This document shows, in pieces, positions 58,027 to 64,000 of a DNA stretch of 64,000 bases. Within the stretch, counting starts at the first letter, position 1. Each line of letters begins with the position of its first letter. The notes beneath the pieces are model-generated. The model was not told where the DNA came from and made no database searches. It saw nothing but the letters and a program-made list of their open reading frames with translations. A program made the position numbers and the translations under genes. Source of the DNA: Panaeolus papilionaceus (lineage: Eukaryota; Basidiomycota; Agaricomycetes; Agaricales); NCBI GenBank assembly GCA_015501605.1, contig JADNRZ010000006.1, positions 2,511,099 through 2,575,098 on the forward strand. The letters run 5' to 3'.

Positions 58027-60690
58027 ATGCCTGACGAAATGACAAGCTCAGGAGGCGGTTACCGGATCGAATTACTGAAGGCCGACAATTGGATGCCATG
58101 GAAGCAACGAATGCAAGCCATCCTACGCGACCTCGGACTGGAGAAATACCTCACGGAGGACCACAAGTTACCAGGATCAGAGAAACCGGATGAGAGGAAG
58201 GTATGGTTGACCGAGGATGCTAAAGCTCGAACGAGGATTGAGCTTGCCGTGGGAGATGGAGAGATGATTCACATCGCAGGTGCAGAGACCGCGAGAGAGA
58301 TGTGGAGTAGGTTGCAGCAGGTGAAGGAACCGAAGGGAGCCATTGGTCTATTGGCCACGCGCCGTGCGTTATTTCGAGCTGAAGCCCAAGAAGGGTTTGA
58401 TATGATCGAGCACGTTACTCACCTTCGAAAGCTCCAAACCCAACTCCATTCCATGGGCAACCTAATCCCCGATTCCGACCTCGTCATGATTATTATCACC
58501 TCCTTACCCGAATCCTGGGATCCCTACACCCAATCCTATCTCGGCTCCAGCAACAACAAACCGACGATCACATCCTTCGAGTTAGTGGCGCTGTTGATTG
58601 AAGAAGACCGTAGAAGGAAGGGAAGATCAGTGGAGACTGCAGGAACAACCTTGATGGGACGAAAGGGGCGAGGTGGAGCAGGAGATAGGGATGGAGAGAA
58701 GGAATGTTTTAATTGCCGGAAGAAGGGACATGTGAAGAGCGAGTGCTGGTCAAAGGGTGGAGGACGGGAAGGACAGGGGCCGAAGAATAAGCGCCGAGGA
58801 CCTCACCGATCAAATCAAGCCACCAAAACTGGACACAGCCTCAACGAAACAGCATACATGGTTCAACCTCACACGGCATTCAGCAACTCACCTCGAAGCT
58901 CATCCAAATACGACTGGTATCTTGATTCAGGAACCACCTCTCACATTTGCACTGCACGGGACGCCTTCATTTCATACACCCCACTCAACTCCACCAGCAT
59001 TTCCGGTATTGGTCCATCACCAGCTATCGCACACGGCTGTGGAACGATCTGTGTCAACTTCGATGTAAATGGGTCAGTTATTCGTCATCGGCTGTCAAAT
59101 GTTTTGCACGTGCCTGAAGCACCAAACTGTCTACTCTCGACTTCCCGATTGGATCGCGCTGGAGGAACCGTAACGGAGGGAGGCGGAAAGGCGATCATGA
59201 AGGATAAGGCTGGGAAGGTTATAGGGATAGGGGAGCTACCGGAGAAGGGAGAAGGGTTGTACAAGCTGAGGGCAAGGGCGGAGTTACCGTTACAGGAAAC
59301 AGCAAACCTAGCGAGGATCCCGAAGCCCACTTGGGAGCAGTGGCACCGCCGTTATGGTCACATCTCCATTTCATCCCTGGAGCGCTTGACTCGGGAGAAT
59401 TTGGTTGATGGATTGGCTATCGACGAGGCATCGTTACCACCACACAGCTGCGAAGCTTGTATCCAAGCCAAGCAATCACGCAAGCCATACCCACAGGAAG
59501 CTCAGCATCGCTCCGACAAACCGGGAGAGCGGTTTATGGGAGACGTTTGGGGACCAGCGGATAAGGTATCAGTTGGACACTTCAAGTATTTTGTTTCATT
59601 CACGGATGACAACACCCGCTACGTTACCGTTTTATTTCTCCACAACAAAGCTGAAGCATTCGACAGGATCAAGGATCACTTGACCATCTTACGGCGACAG
59701 GGACGCACCCCTCGATTCATGCGCTTCGACAACGGCACAGAACTCATTAACGAGAAGCTGAAAGCGCTGGCACGCTCAGAAGGCATCGAAATCGAACCCA
59801 CAGCTCCTTATTCACCCTCACAAAACGGCGTCGCAGAACGATTCAACCGAACGTTACTGGAACTTGCACGGGCTATGCTCATAGCGAAAGACTTGCCTTT
59901 CTTCCTTTGGGACGAAGCTGTTGCACACGCTGCTTACCTTCGAAACCGTGCCCCAACTCGAGCTCTTAACGACAAGACACCTTGCGAAGCCTGGACTGGA
60001 CGCAAACCCAACATCTCACACCTCAGGGAGTTCGGATCCGACGTCTGGGTACTTGACGAATCACAACACTCGAAACTCGCACCAAAATCGTACAAAATGA
60101 AGCTCATGGGTTTTATGGACGGTTCGAAATCGATTCGCTACTATGACCCCTCAAAACGAAACGTTAAAGTCAGTCGAAACTTCGCATTCAACGAAAATGA
60201 CGAGCCGGGGGAGTTGGAGATAACAGAAGTACCAGGTATCATGGCTGAGGGGGAGAACGGCTCAGGTATGCGGTCTGAGGGGGAGACTGAATCTATTCCA
60301 GACACGCCACCTTCACCACCTTCGAAACCTTCAACATCTACCCCAGAAACACCAGCTACAGAACCTCCTGAACGATCCCTACGACCTCGAAGCAACAACA
60401 CCGACTATAAGCTCCTCAACAATCCAGCAGCACGCTTCCCCGCTCCCAGACGCTATACACCGTCTCCAGCATCATCACCACAACCTCCCGACGTTACCAG
60501 ACACACAGAGTCGACCAGAGCGAAGATTCGAACAACTCAAGCCTCTCGAATGGCCGTTGAAGAAGAAACACTCGAACGAGCATTCCTAAAGCACATTATT
60601 TCCTCATTCCAGGTGGCAATGAACTTGGTGTTCTCAAATCCTGCGAAATTGGCTAGGCCAAACTTAGTAAAGCATAGAAGGTGTTCCTGA
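58027..60690 (+). CDS. Copia Gag-protease-integrase polyprotein, lacking reverse transcriptase
   Basis: A single ORF of 887 codons. A Gag region with NWMPWKQRMQAIL opens it. A zinc knuckle, CFNCRKKGHVKSEC, lies at about 227-240. The aspartic protease motif WYLDSGTTSH is centred on Asp300. The HHCC integrase N-terminal zinc finger starts at WHRRYGHIS (439) and closes with CEAC. The integrase core has Asp506 (GDVWGP), Asp568 (RFDNGTE) and Glu604 (NGVAERFNR), a D,D35E spacing. GKKP-like and GF/YD boxes of the Copia integrase tail follow (LREFGSDVWVL, RYYDPSKRNV), then a Pro/Ser-rich linker. It would normally continue into reverse transcriptase and RNase H. Instead the last 34 codons read into the first 1,010-bp repeat unit and stop. 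It is uninterrupted, so integrase and Gag could still be made. Confidence 0.92.
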   Translation: MPDEMTSSGGGYRIELLKADNWMPWKQRMQAILRDLGLEKYLTEDHKLPGSEKPDERKVWLTEDAKARTRIELAVGDGEMIHIAGAETAREMWSRLQQVKEPKGAIGLLATRRALFRAEAQEGFDMIEHVTHLRKLQTQLHSMGNLIPDSDLVMIIITSLPESWDPYTQSYLGSSNNKPTITSFELVALLIEEDRRRKGRSVETAGTTLMGRKGRGGAGDRDGEKECFNCRKKGHVKSECWSKGGGREGQGPKNKRRGPHRSNQATKTGHSLNETAYMVQPHTAFSNSPRSSSKYDWYLDSGTTSHICTARDAFISYTPLNSTSISGIGPSPAIAHGCGTICVNFDVNGSVIRHRLSNVLHVPEAPNCLLSTSRLDRAGGTVTEGGGKAIMKDKAGKVIGIGELPEKGEGLYKLRARAELPLQETANLARIPKPTWEQWHRRYGHISISSLERLTRENLVDGLAIDEASLPPHSCEACIQAKQSRKPYPQEAQHRSDKPGERFMGDVWGPADKVSVGHFKYFVSFTDDNTRYVTVLFLHNKAEAFDRIKDHLTILRRQGRTPRFMRFDNGTELINEKLKALARSEGIEIEPTAPYSPSQNGVAERFNRTLLELARAMLIAKDLPFFLWDEAVAHAAYLRNRAPTRALNDKTPCEAWTGRKPNISHLREFGSDVWVLDESQHSKLAPKSYKMKLMGFMDGSKSIRYYDPSKRNVKVSRNFAFNENDEPGELEITEVPGIMAEGENGSGMRSEGETESIPDTPPSPPSKPSTSTPETPATEPPERSLRPRSNNTDYKLLNNPAARFPAPRRYTPSPASSPQPPDVTRHTESTRAKIRTTQASRMAVEEETLERAFLKHIISSFQVAMNLVFSNPAKLARPNLVKHRRCS

Positions 60691-63600
60691 CGACCCGGAA
60701 TGACAAAGTCGGAAGATAAACACTTCAACTTGTGACTATATGTCCGGACCTTGATCCTGCGGTGTTTTGCTTATGTAATCAAGATGCTGTTGACGATCTT
60801 ATCAGATAAACCTCATATAACTTGTGCCTTGCCTCATGTGCGACTTATCTTATCAGATAAACCTCTTGCGAACACTTTACAAGTCAGTTGTGACCTTGCG
60901 TATAACTTGAAACTTGATATATGGACTTCCCTGCATAGCCTGAGTGTGACTTGTGATGATGCGATGATGAAACTTGATGTATGGACTTCCCTGTGCAGCC
61001 TGAGTGTGACTTGTGATGATGCGATGATGTATGGACTTCCCTGTGACTTGTGCTGATGCAATATTCTTCGAAACTTGATATATGGACTTCCCTGTGACTT
61101 GTGTGATGATGTGAGACTTGTATGATATCAAAGTGCCATGCTGCAGGCCTGCTAAAGCAGGCCTTTCGCTAAAGCGATCCTTGGGTTTGTGTGGTGTGTT
61201 GTGTGTGTGACTTGGTGATGCGCAAGGCAGTGACTTGACTTGCAATGTCATGGGAAGTCCATCTAACTTGGTGCGTTCTGCTGAATATGCGCAAGGTAAG
61301 CTTATCATGTGATGTGCGACTTGAGTATCATGTGACCATCTAACTTGGTGCGTTCTGCTGAATATGCGCAAGGTAAGCTTATCATGTGATGTGCGACTTG
61401 AGTATCATGTGACCATCTAACTTGGTGCGTTCTGCTGAATATGCGCAAGGTAAGCTTATCATGTGATGTGCGACTTGAGTATCATGTGACCATCTAACTT
61501 GGTGCGTTCTGCTGAATATCTCAGGTCACGCACAAGGCTTTGACTATATGGATCTTCTGCTGGCAAACCAAGTCAGCGCAACTTAGCAAAGCAGATTAAA
61601 GCACATTATTTCCTCATTCCAGGTGGCAATGAACTTGGTGTTCTCAAATCCTGCGAAATTGGCTAGGCCAAACTTAGTAAAGCATAGAAGGTGTTCCTGA
61701 CGACCCGGAATGACAAAGTCGGAAGATAAACACTTCAACTTGTGACTATATGTCCGGACCTTGATCCTGCGGTGTTTTGCTTATGTAATCAAGATGCTGT
61801 TGACGATCTTATCAGATAAACCTCATATAACTTGTGCCTTGCCTCATGTGCGACTTATCTTATCAGATAAACCTCTTGCGAACACTTTACAAGTCAGTTG
61901 TGACCTTGCGTATAACTTGAAACTTGATATATGGACTTCCCTGCATAGCCTGAGTGTGACTTGTGATGATGCGATGATGAAACTTGATGTATGGACTTCC
62001 CTGTGCAGCCTGAGTGTGACTTGTGATGATGCGATGATGTATGGACTTCCCTGTGACTTGTGCTGATGCAATATTCTTCGAAACTTGATATATGGACTTC
62101 CCTGTGACTTGTGTGATGATGTGAGACTTGTATGATATCAAAGTGCCATGCTGCAGGCCTGCTAAAGCAGGCCTTTCGCTAAAGCGATCCTTGGGTTTGT
62201 GTGGTGTGTTGTGTGTGTGACTTGGTGATGCGCAAGGCAGTGACTTGACTTGCAATGTCATGGGAAGTCCATCTAACTTGGTGCGTTCTGCTGAATATGC
62301 GCAAGGTAAGCTTATCATGTGATGTGCGACTTGAGTATCATGTGACCATCTAACTTGGTGCGTTCTGCTGAATATGCGCAAGGTAAGCTTATCATGTGAT
62401 GTGCGACTTGAGTATCATGTGACCATCTAACTTGGTGCGTTCTGCTGAATATGCGCAAGGTAAGCTTATCATGTGATGTGCGACTTGAGTATCATGTGAC
62501 CATCTAACTTGGTGCGTTCTGCTGAATATCTCAGGTCACGCACAAGGCTTTGACTATATGGATCTTCTGCTGGCAAACCAAGTCAGCGCAACTTAGCAAA
62601 GCAGATTAAAGCACATTATTTCCTCATTCCAGGTGGCAATGAACTTGGTGTTCTCAAATCCTGCGAAATTGGCTAGGCCAAACTTAGTAAAGCATAGAAG
62701 GTGTTCCTGACGACCCGGAATGACAAAGTCGGAAGATAAACACTTCAACTTGTGACTATATGTCCGGACCTTGATCCTGCGGTGTTTTGCTTATGTAATC
62801 AAGATGCTGTTGACGATCTTATCAGATAAACCTCATATAACTTGTGCCTTGCCTCATGTGCGACTTATCTTATCAGATAAACCTCTTGCGAACACTTTAC
62901 AAGTCAGTTGTGACCTTGCGTATAACTTGAAACTTGATATATGGACTTCCCTGCATAGCCTGAGTGTGACTTGTGATGATGCGATGATGAAACTTGATGT
63001 ATGGACTTCCCTGTGCAGCCTGAGTGTGACTTGTGATGATGCGATGATGTATGGACTTCCCTGTGACTTGTGCTGATGCAATATTCTTCGAAACTTGATA
63101 TATGGACTTCCCTGTGACTTGTGTGATGATGTGAGACTTGTATGATATCAAAGTGCCATGCTGCAGGCCTGCTAAAGCAGGCCTTTCGCTAAAGCGATCC
63201 TTGGGTTTGTGTGGTGTGTTGTGTGTGTGACTTGGTGATGCGCAAGGCAGTGACTTGACTTGCAATGTCATGGGAAGTCCATCTAACTTGGTGCGTTCTG
63301 CTGAATATGCGCAAGGTAAGCTTATCATGTGATGTGCGACTTGAGTATCATGTGACCATCTAACTTGGTGCGTTCTGCTGAATATGCGCAAGGTAAGCTT
63401 ATCATGTGATGTGCGACTTGAGTATCATGTGACCATCTAACTTGGTGCGTTCTGCTGAATATGCGCAAGGTAAGCTTATCATGTGATGTGCGACTTGAGT
63501 ATCATGTGACCATCTAACTTGGTGCGTTCTGCTGAATATCTCAGGTCACGCACAAGGCTTTGACTATATGGATCTTCTGCTGGCAAACCAAGTCAGCGCA

Positions 63601-64000
63601 ACTTAGCAAAGCAGATTAAAGCACATTATTTCCTCATTCCAGGTGGCAATGAACTTGGTGTTCTCAAATCCTGCGAAATTGGCTAGGCCAAACTTAGTAA
63701 AGCATAGAAGGTGTTCCTGACGACCCGGAATGACAAAGTCGGAAGATAAACACTTCAACTTGTGACTATATGTCCGGACCTTGATCCTGCGGTGTTTTGC
63801 TTATGTAATCAAGATGCTGTTGACGATCTTATCAGATAAACCTCATATAACTTGTGCCTTGCCTCATGTGCGACTTATCTTATCAGATAAACCTCTTGCG
63901 AACACTTTACAAGTCAGTTGTGACCTTGCGTATAACTTGAAACTTGATATATGGACTTCCCTGCATAGCCTGAGTGTGACTTGGTGAAACTTGATATATG
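60588..64000 (+). repeat. Tandem array of 1,010-bp units
   Basis: The unit starting AAAGCACATTATTTCCTC recurs with its G at 60591, 61601, 62611 and 63621, exactly 1,010 bp apart. The three complete units look identical on reading. The fourth runs to the window end and departs near 63982, where part of the TGATGATGCGATGATG block is skipped. Open frames on both strands repeat with the unit and have no protein signature, so I regard them as chance. Each unit also holds two small perfect hairpins, GGCCTGCTAAAGCAGGCC and TCGCTAAAGCGA, side by side (first pair about 61146-61180). Confidence 0.95.
61259..61566 (+). repeat. 77-bp sub-repeats within the 1,010-bp unit (recurs in each unit)
   Basis: CCATCTAACTTGGTGCGTTC starts at 61259, 61336, 61413 and 61490. 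Three copies are complete (77 bp). The fourth changes after CTGAATAT. The same set recurs at +1,010 and +2,020. A second, shorter repeat family in the same unit is ATGTATGGACTTCCCTGTG with GTGACTTGTGATGATGCG, about 60920-61110. The array thus has a nested, higher-order structure. Confidence 0.9.

Larger units (their letters stand above)
57678..60587 (+). mobile_element. Ty1/Copia LTR retrotransposon, 5' LTR to integrase, 3' part missing
   Basis: The order is 5' LTR (57678-57903), primer-binding site, leader, then a gag-protease-integrase ORF. Gag before protease before integrase is the Copia order. Where reverse transcriptase and RNase H should follow, the sequence changes into the 1,010-bp repeat. 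No 3' LTR is found in the window. As it stands the element is not autonomous. Confidence 0.85.

Noticed and set aside
60785..60800. TGTTGACGA inside the satellite unit as a possible 3' LTR start
   Set aside because: Only nine bases agree with the 5' LTR start and the following sequence differs; it recurs in each unit.
60751..63391. Open frames of 101 (+) and 164 (-) codons repeated every 1,010 bp
   Set aside because: They recur only because the satellite unit recurs. Composition reflects the short internal repeats and no protein motif is visible.

Overview
The window reads as nuclear DNA of a filamentous basidiomycete, most likely an Agaricomycete. Genes are split by many introns of about 50-60 nt with GT-AG ends. 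The protein families (BTB/POZ, Spt5-like KOW proteins, P-loop GTPases of the AIG1-like fungal type, AA7-type FAD oxidases, integrase-core proteins) are ones that are expanded in mushrooms. All splice models here were built by hand from donor/acceptor motifs, reading phase and domain continuity; no alignment or search was run.

Left part (1-26.2 kb), mostly ordinary genes: an integrase-core gene running off the left edge (-), a divergent unknown gene (+), a BTB/POZ gene (+), a five-exon Spt5-like KOW gene (-) with one apparent frameshift, a 31-bp minisatellite, a nine-exon secreted FAD oxidase of the glucooligosaccharide-oxidase type (+) followed by the decayed 3' end of a second copy, a broken GTPase gene (-), a stray GTPase exon, an intact GTPase gene (-), an unknown gene of a common mushroom family (+), and a four-exon 3-ketoacyl-CoA thiolase gene (-).

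Middle part (27-57.7 kb), a segmental amplification array. A unit of about 5 kb, with a five-exon GTPase gene at its 3' end, is present as copy I (27.3-34.5 kb) and copy III (47.0-52.1 kb). Copy II (39.35-43.0 kb) is shorter at its left end. A fourth, truncated piece (about 56.9-57.7 kb) is cut off by a Copia element. Copy I carries three insertions that are absent, as clean empty sites, from copy III: a 1,351-bp TIR element and two identical 414-bp MITE-like elements in opposite orientation. Next to copy II lies a 1,149-bp element with long terminal inverted repeats and terminal hairpins. It carries a decayed fragment of a RecQ-like helicase.

Right part (57.7-64 kb): the 5' LTR, primer-binding site and gag-protease-integrase ORF of a Ty1/Copia element. 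Its reverse transcriptase and RNase H are missing. The ORF runs straight into a tandem array of 1,010-bp units (three complete, a fourth cut by the window end) that contain 77-bp sub-repeats.

The most interesting signals are the GTPase array, with conserved G domains and exchanged C-terminal tails; its readable insertion history; the helicase-carrying TIR element; and the junction of the Copia element with the 1,010-bp satellite. Long stretches between the genes (11.3-15.5, 17.7-19.7, 34.5-38.0, 43.0-47.0 and 52.1-56.9 kb) hold no gene I can support.
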